From RGDT01 sp046719305 (GTDB lineage: Bacteria > Planctomycetota > Planctomycetia > Gemmatales > Gemmataceae), in NCBI GenBank assembly GCA_046719305.1, contig JBDNDE010000119.1:1-13565 (forward strand): a stretch of 13,565 bases of DNA, in the 5' to 3' direction. Below the pieces are notes generated by a model. It was not told the DNA's origin. It saw nothing but the letters and a program-made list of their open reading frames with translations, and ran no database searches. Every line of letters begins with the position of its first letter. Positions within the stretch are counted from its first letter, which is position 1. Below, piece after piece: positions 6,406-13,417 of the stretch. The position numbers and the translations under genes are program-made.

Positions 6406-7512
6406 ATGAGTCTTCCCGAAGTCCCGCTACGGCGGATCGACCACGTCCGTTTCTTCGTCGGCAACGCCCGACAATCGGCTTATTTTTATCGCAATGCCTT
6501 TGGATTCGATGTGGTGGCCTATGCTGGCCTAGAAACCCGGCAGAAGCACGAGGCTGGCTATGTGCTGCGCCAGGGCCAGATTACCTTTGTACTCACGTCG
6601 CCGCTTTCGCCTTCGCATCCCGAGTCATATCGGCTGATGCAGCATGGCGATGGGGTGATGGACATTGCCTTGGAGGTCGAGGATGTGCGAGCGGCTTATC
6701 ATGCTGCTGTGGAACGCGGCGCGGTCGGGGTAGTTGGCCCAACCGCTCAGGAGGACGAGTACGGAACTTATGAGTTTGCCAGCATCCGCACCTACGGCGA
6801 TACAACGCATACGTTTGTGAATCGCGACCGCTACAAGGGGGTATTCGCGCCTGGCTACCAGCCCATCGACCCAGCCCGTTACAGCCCACAAACTTTTAAG
6901 CCGGTCGGTCTGGCTTCCATCGACCACATTGTCGGCAATGTGGAGTTGGGCAAGATGAATGAGTGGGTAAGTTTCTACGAACGTGTGCTGGGATTCAATC
7001 AACTCATCAGTTTCGATGATAAAGATATCAGCACTGAGTATTCTGCCCTCATGTCCAAGGTAGTACAAAACGGTACCGGACGCATCAAGTTTCCCCTCAA
7101 TGAGCCGGCCACGGGTAAACGCCGTTCGCAGATCGAGGAATACCTGCAATTTTATAACGGACCAGGCGTGCAGCACATCGCCATGACCACGGGCGACATC
7201 ATCAGCACCGTGCGGGCTATGCGGGCCAACGATGTCTCGTTCTTGCGTGTGCCGCGTTCCTACTACGATGCCCTGCCCGAGCGAGTCGGCCCCATCAAGG
7301 AAGACCTCGAAGCGCTGGCCGAGTTGGGCATTTTGGTGGACCGCGACGACGAAGGCTATATGCTGCAAATCTTCACCAAGCCCGTCGCAGACCGGCCGAC
7401 GCTATTCTTTGAGATCATTCAACGCCGCGGTTCCAAGAGCTTTGGCAAGGGGAACTTTAAGGCGCTGTTCGAGGCGATTGAACGCGAACAAGCGGTGCGT
7501 GGTACCTTGTAA
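6406..7512 (+). CDS. hppD: 4-hydroxyphenylpyruvate dioxygenase (HPPD)
   Basis: 368 residues from the ATG at 6406, the usual HPPD length. The enzyme converts 4-hydroxyphenylpyruvate to homogentisate with Fe(II) and O2. The two VOC-type domains are clear: the N-terminal one begins IDHVRFFVGNARQSAYFY (11-28), and the C-terminal one begins SIDHIVGNVE. The iron ligands are His174 (IDHIVG), His257 (GVQHIAM) and Glu336 (LFFEIIQR). The signature blocks FPLNEPATGKRRSQIEEYL and FGKGNFKALFEAIEREQ (C-terminal helix covering the active site) are intact. The frame is open further upstream to 6295, but that part overlaps the hydroxylase gene and lacks family similarity, so 6406 is chosen. The ribosome-binding site is weak (GAGA about 10 bases upstream). 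It is probably cotranscribed with the hydroxylase. The tyrosine aminotransferase linking the two steps and homogentisate dioxygenase are not in the window. Confidence 0.95.
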   Translation: MSLPEVPLRRIDHVRFFVGNARQSAYFYRNAFGFDVVAYAGLETRQKHEAGYVLRQGQITFVLTSPLSPSHPESYRLMQHGDGVMDIALEVEDVRAAYHAAVERGAVGVVGPTAQEDEYGTYEFASIRTYGDTTHTFVNRDRYKGVFAPGYQPIDPARYSPQTFKPVGLASIDHIVGNVELGKMNEWVSFYERVLGFNQLISFDDKDISTEYSALMSKVVQNGTGRIKFPLNEPATGKRRSQIEEYLQFYNGPGVQHIAMTTGDIISTVRAMRANDVSFLRVPRSYYDALPERVGPIKEDLEALAELGILVDRDDEGYMLQIFTKPVADRPTLFFEIIQRRGSKSFGKGNFKALFEAIEREQAVRGTL

Positions 7513-7789
7513 AGCTTCGCACACGGGCGAGCCGTGCCCTGCCCTCCGAACTGGCCTGGCTCTCCCTTGGCTCGTTTCTTCAACCATCTGGCAACCGGGG
7601 CAAGAGTTGGAAAACTCTGCGAGTAGAGATTCCTAGGCAAACGGTTCCAGGCGGAAAGTTCTGGTGCGTGTAGCAAGAATGCAAGAAAGCCAATCTGTCG
7701 CTGGCGGCGTGTGGCTCGTCGGGTGGCGTCCGGCTCGTCGGGGAATCCAGCGGAGGCCCGCCGCCGCCATGCTCTGAGAACGGCGACGA
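7513..7789. other. Non-coding gap between two convergent genes
   Basis: 277 bases between the ends of the HPPD gene and the acyltransferase gene, with no convincing gene. It holds two weak hairpins: AGAGTT-GGAA-AACTCT, and CACGG-GCGAG-CCGTG just after the HPPD stop, neither with a T tract. It also holds an 11-bp direct repeat, GGCTCGTCGGG at 7713-7723 and 7732-7742. Which of these ends either transcript is unclear. Confidence 0.5.
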
Positions 7790-8728
7790 CTAGGCCGCGT
7801 TTTTCTTCGTCTTCGTTTTGGGCTGGTGCTTCCAGCGGCGATGCAGCCAGAAGTATTGCTCGGGGTGGCGTCGCGCCATGGCTTCCAAGGCAGCGGTGAA
7901 GCGCTGGGTAATCGCATGGACCGCATCGGGCTGGTTGGCATACTCGCGCGGTTCAATCTCATCTTCGAGATATGCCCGGAAGTGCAGCCCTGGGGCCTGG
8001 CGAAACGCTCCCAGTACTAGGATCGGTGCTTCGTAGCGTAAGCTCATCAGGGCCAATGACTTAAACGTCGAAGCAGGTCGCCCGAAAAACGACACAAATT
8101 CGCCCCGAGCCCCCGCGTCCTGATCGGCCAGAGCCGCCACATACCCGCCTGCTTCGAGGATTTGTAAGATACGTTCAAGGTCGTGGTTCTTATCTAGAAT
8201 GACCTGCCCTGTACGAACACGCAAACGTTGCAAATACCGATCCACAAACGGGTTGTCCAATCGCCGCGCGATCACATGCCCGCGATACCCCAACAACCCC
8301 ATCGCATAACTCAGCGCTTCCCAGTTACCCAGATGGCCGCTAACCACGATCAGGGGCCGGCCGGTGGATAGCCACCGTTCAGCGCGATGCAGAATGGTTT
8401 GGTCAGCAAAGGCGACTCGGGACATGGCATTGTGGGCGTGCAATTCGCGTGGCAAGCGGACCATCTCCACTAACACCCACAGCAGATGCCGATAGGTAGC
8501 CCGTACCAAGGCGTCGATCTCTGCCTCGCTTTTGTCCGGGTATGCCTGCCGCAGATTGTCTCGCGCCACCTCGCGATGCCGCCGATCGACCCGATAGGCC
8601 AACCATGCCAGCCCATCGGCCAGGTCCAGTAGCCAGTTCCAAGGTAGCGTCTGCATTAGGCACACGGCCAAACGAGCGACCAGATAAACGGTATAATCGG
8701 CGACAACCGATCGTGATTTAGCAGCCAT
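7790..8728 (-). CDS. LpxL/HtrB-family lipid A acyltransferase
   Basis: 312 residues from the ATG at 8728. Family members add a secondary acyl chain to lipid A on the inner face of the inner membrane. The catalytic HX4E motif is visible as GHLGNWE (His132, Glu137), followed by a block with ALADQDAGARGEFVSFFG (about 200-217) that corresponds to the conserved DQ...FFG region, and a WLHRRWK motif close to the C-terminus. The N-terminal hydrophobic stretch (YTVYLVARLAVCLMQTLPW, about 12-30) fits membrane association. The basic tail (KHQPKTKTKK) is normal for the family. The frame is open to 8812, but AGGAGA lies 8 bases before the ATG at 8728 and the extra 28 residues are unlike the family. The presence of this enzyme supports a lipid A-containing outer membrane in this organism. 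The exact acyl donor and position cannot be told. Confidence 0.9.
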   Translation of the reverse strand: MAAKSRSVVADYTVYLVARLAVCLMQTLPWNWLLDLADGLAWLAYRVDRRHREVARDNLRQAYPDKSEAEIDALVRATYRHLLWVLVEMVRLPRELHAHNAMSRVAFADQTILHRAERWLSTGRPLIVVSGHLGNWEALSYAMGLLGYRGHVIARRLDNPFVDRYLQRLRVRTGQVILDKNHDLERILQILEAGGYVAALADQDAGARGEFVSFFGRPASTFKSLALMSLRYEAPILVLGAFRQAPGLHFRAYLEDEIEPREYANQPDAVHAITQRFTAALEAMARRHPEQYFWLHRRWKHQPKTKTKKNAA

Positions 8729-8886
8729 CGGAGGGTCTCCTGGACGGCAACTAGCATACCCCCGCCCCGGCTCAGCGAACAAGTCCGAAGAGCGTCGAAC
8801 CATCCGAGACAATAACGGCGGCCGTGTATGGTAGGAATCGCGCCCCTAATGCTGTCGCCCCCCGATGCTGTCTCGGCTTGGGTTGC

Positions 8887-8934
8887 TTGCCAGAAGGGAA
8901 CTTTTTCCCTAATTTGCAAGGAATTTCCTTCTTG
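8887..8934 (+). promoter_or_regulatory. Possible pyrB promoter and overlapping palindromes
   Basis: TTGCCA (8887-8892, 5/6 match to TTGACA) lies 17 bases before TAATTT (8910-8915, only 3/6). Two symmetric elements sit in the same stretch: AGGGAA-CTTT-TTCCCT (8895-8910) and AAGGAA-T-TTCCTT (8918-8930). The 1-base centre of the second means it is a DNA palindrome rather than a hairpin loop; it is 18 bases before the pyrB start and could be an operator. The -10 match is poor, so the promoter part is weak. Confidence 0.28.
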
Positions 8935-8948
8935 ACGGGGACGCGGTC

Positions 8949-9902
8949 GTGAGTGTCGAGTTATTGCACCCCAAACCACTGGCAGGCACTTGGAAACGCC
9001 GCCATCTGTTGGGTTTGGAAGAGTTGACCCGAGCGGAGTTGCTCTCTTTGTTGGATCAGGCCCAGGAGTTTTTCGCCGCCAGCCGACGCGAAGGCGAGAA
9101 GCGGGAGGATCTACGCGGCAAAACCGTGGTGACGCTGTTTTTTGAACCCTCTACCCGCACTCGGGCCAGTTTCGGCTTTGCCGCCCGACGTCTGGGAGCC
9201 GAGACCAGCGATTTCGCGGCCAGTATCTCGTCCATCAACAAAGGCGAAACATTTATTGACACTGCCAAAAATATTGAAGCGATGGGAGTCGATGTAGTGG
9301 TCGTACGGCATTCGGTGCCAGGAGCAGCCACACTACTTTCGCAGCACCTGAGTTGCAGCGTGGTGAATGCCGGCGATGGGGCACACGAACACCCCACGCA
9401 AGGGCTGCTCGACATTTTTACGATCCGGCGGCACAAGCCGAACTTGGAGGGGCTGACCGTAGGGTTGGTGGGCGACATTGCCCATTCCCGCGTGGCTCGC
9501 AGCAACATTCACGGGCTGAAAAAACTCGGTGCCCATGTGATCGTCTGTGGCCCCCCCACGCTCATCCCGGCGGGTATCGAACGGCTCGGGGTCGAAGTCT
9601 GCTATCGGCTGGATGACATTCTGCCACGCTGCGATGTGGTGAACGTCTTGCGAATACAGTTTGAACGTCAACGCACCGGTTTGTTTCCTTCAATTTCAGA
9701 GTACTTTCGCTTGTTTGGAATGCATGCGGATCGCTTGCGTCGGGCCAAGTCCGACCTCCTCTTGCTCGCTCCGGGTCCGATCAACCGCGGCGTCGAACTC
9801 ACCCCAGATGTGGCCGATGGTTCGCAATCGGCCATTTTGGAGCAAGTGACCAACGGTCTGGCGGTACGGATGGCCGTTTTGAAGGCGGTGTGTGGCCGCT
9901 AA
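8949..9902 (+). CDS. pyrB: Aspartate carbamoyltransferase catalytic subunit
   Basis: 317 residues from a GTG start. It catalyses the second step of pyrimidine synthesis: carbamoyl phosphate plus aspartate to carbamoyl aspartate. The carbamoyl-phosphate loop is FFEPSTRTR (64-72). INKGETFIDT (96-105) carries the Lys that reaches in from the neighbouring subunit of the trimer. HPTQGLLD (148-155) is the ATCase hallmark that separates it from ornithine carbamoyltransferase, and APGPINRGVE (274-283) is the aspartate-side loop. GGGG lies about 8 bases before the GTG. No pyrC or pyrI follows; the downstream gene is on the other strand, so pyrB stands alone as is common in organisms with dispersed biosynthetic genes. 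Control might act through the symmetric sequences just upstream. Confidence 0.96.
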   Translation: MSVELLHPKPLAGTWKRRHLLGLEELTRAELLSLLDQAQEFFAASRREGEKREDLRGKTVVTLFFEPSTRTRASFGFAARRLGAETSDFAASISSINKGETFIDTAKNIEAMGVDVVVVRHSVPGAATLLSQHLSCSVVNAGDGAHEHPTQGLLDIFTIRRHKPNLEGLTVGLVGDIAHSRVARSNIHGLKKLGAHVIVCGPPTLIPAGIERLGVEVCYRLDDILPRCDVVNVLRIQFERQRTGLFPSISEYFRLFGMHADRLRRAKSDLLLLAPGPINRGVELTPDVADGSQSAILEQVTNGLAVRMAVLKAVCGR

Positions 9903-9910
9903 CACCCAAA

Positions 9911-9936
9911 GGGAGCATGAGTCCAAGCATGCTCCC
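9911..9936 (+). terminator. Strong hairpin between the ends of pyrB and the PEP-CTERM gene
   Basis: GGGAGCATG (9911-9919) and CATGCTCCC (9928-9936) form a perfect 9-bp stem with an 8-base loop, 9 bases after the pyrB stop and 30 bases beyond the end of the convergent PEP-CTERM gene. There is no T tract on the plus side; on the minus side only three U follow. It probably serves as a transcript 3'-end structure or inefficient bidirectional terminator. Confidence 0.55.
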
Positions 9937-9966
9937 TGACACACCCCACGGCCAGGCCCCAGTCGC

Positions 9967-10635
9967 TCAGACAAGCCGCAGCCAGCGACGCCCCGCTAGT
10001 CCACCCAGAGCAGCGGCCCCCAGCAGCAGGGTCCCCGGTTCGGGAACCTGAAATGGAGGATCAATCGGTTGGCCTTCGTTTTGGCTGACCAGCACCCGCG
10101 CGTTAATCAATGCCGGAGTCGGCACGCCTGGCATCGGCAGATTTGCCAAGATTGGGTCGATGGCCACGAAGTATTCGCGCCCCCCCAGAACGGCCGACTG
10201 TGCCGCAGGTAGGGTGAACGTGCTGGTCAGGGTCGAGGTGGTCGCCGTCAACTCTCCGGCAATCGTGCCCGAAAAGAGCATGGTGGCTGACTGCCCCGAG
10301 AGGGTATCGGTGAGGTTCAGTTGCAATTGGAACGGCGTGCTGAAGCTGTCGGGCATCCCTGCGGCTGACGAGGTGGTCGTGATCTCGGCACCAGGTATAA
10401 ATGCCGGCATCATCGAGTTGAGCGTAACCGAACTAGAACCAGGCGGGGCAGCGGTGACAACAACACTGCCCGTGCTAAGGCCATTGCCGCTTTCGGGATT
10501 GGTACCCGTGAAAACGGGACCGGGCAAGACGGTCCACGAGTAATTAAAGTCGATGGAATCCGCTCGGGCCGCTCCATTGAGAGCCAGCACAGCGAGCAAA
10601 AGCAAAGCCAGCTTACGCACCAGCGTGGGTTGCAT
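9967..10635 (-). CDS. PEP-CTERM domain secreted protein
   Basis: 222 residues. The signal peptide is plain (KLALLLLAVLALNGAARA, cleavage near residue 25). The mature part is rich in Ser, Thr and Gly with beta-type alternation and no recognised enzyme domain. The C-terminus has the full PEP-CTERM sorting signal: VPEP (197-200), a short hydrophobic helix (TLLLGAAALGGLAG) and a basic end (RRWLRLV). Such proteins are handled by an exosortase and usually end up on the surface or in extracellular matrix; the exosortase is not in the window. AAGGA lies 8 bases before the ATG, and a good promoter lies at 10700-10728. The function of this member is unknown. Confidence 0.9.
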   Translation of the reverse strand: MQPTLVRKLALLLLAVLALNGAARADSIDFNYSWTVLPGPVFTGTNPESGNGLSTGSVVVTAAPPGSSSVTLNSMMPAFIPGAEITTTSSAAGMPDSFSTPFQLQLNLTDTLSGQSATMLFSGTIAGELTATTSTLTSTFTLPAAQSAVLGGREYFVAIDPILANLPMPGVPTPALINARVLVSQNEGQPIDPPFQVPEPGTLLLGAAALGGLAGRRWLRLV

Positions 10636-10699
10636 GGGGGGAATCCTTACAGGTTTTGGGGGAGTCCTCGCCGTCTGGGTGACTCATCAAGGTCAAGGC

Positions 10700-10728
10700 A
10701 CCATAACGGCAGTTCTATTACCGGTCAA
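10700..10728 (-). promoter_or_regulatory. Promoter of the PEP-CTERM gene
   Basis: On the minus strand TTGACC (10728-10723, 5/6) is followed after exactly 17 bases by TATGGT (10705-10700, 4/6), about 65 bases before the gene start. The 10-mer TGCCTTGACC that contains the -35 box occurs a second time about 32 bases downstream, around 10691-10700, where no second -10 box follows; the copy could be a regulator half-site. Confidence 0.45.
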
Positions 10729-10751
10729 GGCAGTCCCGCCCGATGAAGCCC

Positions 10752-10799
10752 CAGCGGGCTTTAGAATCAGCGAGCTTTAGATCCAGCGGGCTATTTGTA
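10752..10799. repeat. Three imperfect 16-bp tandem repeats after birA
   Basis: CAGCGGGCTTTAGAAT (10752-10767), CAGCGAGCTTTAGATC (10768-10783) and CAGCGGGCTATTTGTA (10784-10799) follow each other without gaps. The first unit overlaps a 6-bp hairpin, AAGCCC-CAGC-GGGCTT (10746-10761). The array lies 10 bases beyond the end of birA, between birA and the PEP-CTERM gene. The core (C)AGCGGGCT resembles a palindromic intergenic repeat I associate with Gemmata-type genomes, but I cannot check its copy number. It may act at the 3' end of the purQ-nadC-birA transcript. Confidence 0.65.
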
Positions 10800-10808
10800 C
10801 TCACGGCC

Positions 10809-11567
10809 TCATGACGCGACGCGTCCGGGACTCTCGATTCGGCTCAGGCGCACTTCTTCGGGTCGCCAGACGCGGCCATCCTCCAAGCCCACGCGTTCGA
10901 AGGAAAGTTGTGATATGCGTCCGAGCGTTGTTCCGCCCGGATGCTGCACTTGCACCGATTGGCCGATTAATCCCAACCCCGTTTGCCAGGACGATTCCAA
11001 AGCGTCTTGCCCTTGTGTGACTAGGACGCGGTAGCGGGTTTCCAAGCATTCGAGTAATTGATGCGCCACCCGCTCGGTCGCCTGATCTACCCCTGCCATT
11101 TTCAGCGAAGTCGCTTCGGTCAGTCCGGCTTGTTGCCAGTCTTGGGCCGTCTGACGCACATTTAGGCCAATTCCTACCACGACCGCTTTGCCGTGGATCT
11201 CAGTCAAAATGCCGGCAATTTTTCGTCCGGCGAGTTGCACGTCGTTGGGCCATTTGATCTGGCTGGACAGGCCCCAAGAAGCTAGGGTATCTTGAACACT
11301 CACGGCCGCCCATGCTGTCAAAATCACCGGCCGACGCCATGCTTGCGGTGGATGCAGCAGCACACTCAGAAGCACACTCGCCCCCGGTTGGGCGTTCCAG
11401 CGACGCCCCTGGGTTCCTCGGCCGGCTGTTTGTTCATCGGCTAGAAAGGCCAGCCCCGGTTGCCCAGCATGGGCCAACGCGCGGTTATTGGTGCTGTCGG
11501 TCTGCGAATAAACAATCACCTGTCGGCCGATGCATCGCTCGGGATATTCCCAAACAGCACGAATCAT
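10809..11567 (-). CDS. birA: Biotin--[acetyl-CoA-carboxylase] ligase, monofunctional
   Basis: 252 residues. It activates biotin with ATP and attaches it to the carrier protein of biotin-dependent carboxylases. The catalytic motif is AGRGTQGRRW (48-57; family GRGRxGR), followed by KWPNDV (105-110) and GRKIAGILTE (114-123), whose Lys116 binds the adenylate. The C-terminal small domain (about 205-252) is present. The N-terminal helix-turn-helix of the repressor-type BirA is missing, so it should be enzyme only. Its ATG overlaps the nadC stop (ATGA at 11567-11564), which points to translational coupling and cotranscription with nadC. The second G of the family motif is followed by Thr-Gln instead of the more usual Arg-x, a common variant. 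Confidence 0.94.
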   Translation of the reverse strand: MIRAVWEYPERCIGRQVIVYSQTDSTNNRALAHAGQPGLAFLADEQTAGRGTQGRRWNAQPGASVLLSVLLHPPQAWRRPVILTAWAAVSVQDTLASWGLSSQIKWPNDVQLAGRKIAGILTEIHGKAVVVGIGLNVRQTAQDWQQAGLTEATSLKMAGVDQATERVAHQLLECLETRYRVLVTQGQDALESSWQTGLGLIGQSVQVQHPGGTTLGRISQLSFERVGLEDGRVWRPEEVRLSRIESPGRVAS

Positions 11568-12436
11568 CTTTCGTAATCCAGGCCAATATCCAGGGCAACC
11601 GCCGAGTGGGTCAAAGCTCCCACACTAATGCGGTCAATCCCCGTAGCCGCAATCGCGGCAATGGTGTCGAGATTAACCCCACCACTGGCTTCCAGGCGAA
11701 TAGCCGGAGCCACCGCATCGCGACGAGCGATCGCTTGGCAAAGAAGGTCCGGGGGCATGTTGTCCAACAAAATAATGTCCGGCTCTGCCGTGAGCGCGAC
11801 CTCCAGTTGCTCCAGCGTGTCCACCTCGACTTCGATAGGCACGCTGTGACCGTATTGCACTCGAGCCGCTTGCACCGCCTGGGCGACGGCCTGCGGGCCG
11901 AACCCCAGCGCGGCTAGGTGGTTGTCTTTGATCAGCACGCCATCATATAAGCCCAGTCGATGGTTCGTACCTCCTCCGCAGCGAACGGCATACTTTTCCA
12001 GATGTCGCCAACCGGGCGTCGTTTTGCGAGTATCCAGCAAGACGGCTCGCGTGCCGGCAATTTGCTCCGCATACCGAGCCGTGAGCGAAGCTATGCCGCT
12101 AAGACGTTGTACAAAATTCAAGGCAGTGCGCTCGGCGACCAGAATGGAACGCATCGGACCGCTCACCCGAGCCAACGCCATGCCAGGCTGTAGCAGGGCC
12201 CCATCGGCCAGCAAGGATTGCCAGCTCACCTGGGGGTCTACCTGTGCGAACACCATCTGAGCGATCGGCAAGCCGGCCAGGCGTCCGGGTTTGCGGGCCA
12301 CAAACAGAGCTTGCCCACGCGTTTGCGCGGGAACAACGCACGAACTGGTTAAATCGCCACGTTCGTCCAGATCCTCAGCCAAGGCAAGGTGGATCAGTCG
12401 CTCAGCGGTCTGACGCTCGGCAAGAGAAAGCGACAT
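11564..12436 (-). CDS. nadC: Nicotinate-nucleotide diphosphorylase (carboxylating), quinolinate phosphoribosyltransferase
   Basis: 290 residues from the ATG at 12436, the normal length. The enzyme turns quinolinate and PRPP into nicotinate mononucleotide in de novo NAD synthesis. Visible family blocks are EDLDERGDLTS (21-31), AERTALNFVQRLSGIA (101-116), DTRKTTPGWRHLEKYAV (135-151) with the substrate-binding Arg and Lys, GGGTNHRLGLYDGVLIKDNH (154-173), EVEVDT (202-207), LDNM (224-227), EASGGV (249-254) and ISVGALTHS (270-278). The frame is open upstream to 12799, but that part overlaps purQ on the same strand and has no family similarity, so it is not included. It starts 14 bases after the purQ stop and overlaps birA by four bases, placing it in the middle of a three-gene unit. 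GAGAGA sits about 6 bases before the start. Confidence 0.95.
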   Translation of the reverse strand: MSLSLAERQTAERLIHLALAEDLDERGDLTSSCVVPAQTRGQALFVARKPGRLAGLPIAQMVFAQVDPQVSWQSLLADGALLQPGMALARVSGPMRSILVAERTALNFVQRLSGIASLTARYAEQIAGTRAVLLDTRKTTPGWRHLEKYAVRCGGGTNHRLGLYDGVLIKDNHLAALGFGPQAVAQAVQAARVQYGHSVPIEVEVDTLEQLEVALTAEPDIILLDNMPPDLLCQAIARRDAVAPAIRLEASGGVNLDTIAAIAATGIDRISVGALTHSAVALDIGLDYER

Positions 12437-12450
12437 AAAGGATCTCTCGT

Positions 12451-13191
12451 TTATTGGAAGTATCGGACGGCGTTGCGGAATAGCGCCAGACCATCGCCTT
12501 CGGCTCGCAACCCCTCCCGAGTCCACCGTGGATGCTGTGTGCCCAACACATGCCGTTCGGGGTGTGGCATCAGGCCCAACACGCGTCCGGTCACATCGCA
12601 CAACCCTGCGATGTCGCCTTGTGAACCGTTGGGATTCTCCCGATAACGCAGCACCGCTTGGCCGGCTTCGATCAACCCTTGCAGTTCCCATTCGCTTCGA
12701 CACACAAAACGCCCTTCGCCGTGTGCAACCGGCAGATACAGCGAATCGACCCCTTTCAAAAAGGGGCATTTGCCTGAATGAGCGGCCAGATGTACCCAAC
12801 GATCCTGAAAGATTCCCGACACATTGGAGGTCAGAGTAGCAAGGGGACCATCCTCGTCTGGTAGCAGTAGCAGACCGGATTTGAGCAGCGCTTGAAAACC
12901 GTTACAAATGCCCAGGATTAGCTTCTCCGAATCCCGGAATTTCCGCAACGCATCGCCTAGATAGTGCGTCAGTTGGTTGGCCAGCAATTTACCAGCTGCC
13001 ACATCATCTCCGTACGTGAAGCCACCAGGCACGGTGAGGATTTGGAACTGCTGGAGCAGAGCGGGGTTTTCCCGCAGTCGATTGATGTGGATGCGTTCGA
13101 CGTAAGCACCCGCTTTTTCATAAGCGAACTGTGTTTCGGCGTCGCAGTTGGCACCCGGGGCACGTAAAATCAAGACACGGACGTTGGCCAT
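12451..13191 (-). CDS. purQ: Phosphoribosylformylglycinamidine synthase, glutaminase subunit
   Basis: 246 residues from the ATG at 13191. It supplies ammonia from glutamine to PurL in the fourth step of purine synthesis. The class I glutamine amidotransferase triad is complete: Cys96 in GICNGFQ (94-100), and His210 and Glu212 in MPHPER (208-213). Other hallmarks are RAPGANCDAET (10-20), the PGGFTYGDDVAAGK block (55-68) and AHGEGRF (156-162). It is somewhat longer than the roughly 220-residue Bacillus type. The frame is open further upstream to 13365, but those 58 residues are not family-like. The ribosome-binding site is weak (GGGAAA 9 or more bases upstream). It heads the purQ-nadC-birA unit; purS and purL are not in the window. 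Confidence 0.94.
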   Translation of the reverse strand: MANVRVLILRAPGANCDAETQFAYEKAGAYVERIHINRLRENPALLQQFQILTVPGGFTYGDDVAAGKLLANQLTHYLGDALRKFRDSEKLILGICNGFQALLKSGLLLLPDEDGPLATLTSNVSGIFQDRWVHLAAHSGKCPFLKGVDSLYLPVAHGEGRFVCRSEWELQGLIEAGQAVLRYRENPNGSQGDIAGLCDVTGRVLGLMPHPERHVLGTQHPRWTREGLRAEGDGLALFRNAVRYFQ

Positions 13192-13383
13192 GCTAGGGGA
13201 TTTCCCAGAACGACAGGAGGAGTCAAGCCAGGGGCGATTTCCTAGAGTTAAAGTATAAAGATTTTGCTGTTGGTGAACCAGAGGTCCGGAACAGACGCTG
13301 CTCTGAACAGCTTTGCGCCAACAGTATTGGCGAGGCGATGTCGGTCTGGGAGAAACTTTTCCCAAAAAAATTGTCTCCAGGCG
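13192..13383 (-). promoter_or_regulatory. Upstream region of purQ with a possible -10 box
   Basis: No gene is visible here. On the minus strand TATACT (13257-13252, 5/6 match to TATAAT) lies about 60 bases before the purQ start, but no good -35 box is found at 16-18 bases. A perfect 6-bp hairpin with a 5-base loop, CGCCAA-CAGTA-TTGGCG (13316-13332), lies upstream of it. Promoter assignment is therefore tentative. Confidence 0.22.
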
Positions 13384-13411
13384 TTGACAGAACAGCCCAG
13401 ACCGTTATGAT
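13384..13411 (+). promoter_or_regulatory. Strong sigma70-type promoter reading to the right edge
   Basis: A perfect TTGACA (13384-13389) is followed after 16 bases by TATGAT (13406-13411, 5/6 match to TATAAT). It is the best promoter match I found in the window. It points away from purQ, and transcription would begin near 13418. The purQ gene is on the opposite strand, so this promoter must serve something else to the right. Confidence 0.55.
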
Positions 13412-13417
13412 TCATCT

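Noticed and set aside
7633..7962. Arg/Pro/Ser-rich minus-strand frame across the end of the acyltransferase gene
   Set aside because: Overlaps the acyltransferase in another frame, has shadow-like composition and no ribosome-binding site.
8729..8812. In-frame upstream extension of the acyltransferase (28 residues)
   Set aside because: No family similarity, and a good ribosome-binding site precedes the ATG at 8728.
10752..10799. Tandem 16-bp repeats as a possible CRISPR remnant
   Set aside because: The units touch each other with no spacers, and no cas gene is present.
12437..12799. In-frame upstream extension of nadC (121 extra residues)
   Set aside because: It overlaps purQ in another frame on the same strand, is Arg-rich and unlike the family; the ATG at 12436 gives the normal length.
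13348..13370. Hairpin GGGAGA-AACT-TTTCCC next to seven A, looking like a terminator
   Set aside because: On the plus strand it is followed by A, and on the minus strand the U tract comes before the hairpin, so the polarity is wrong for a terminator in either direction.
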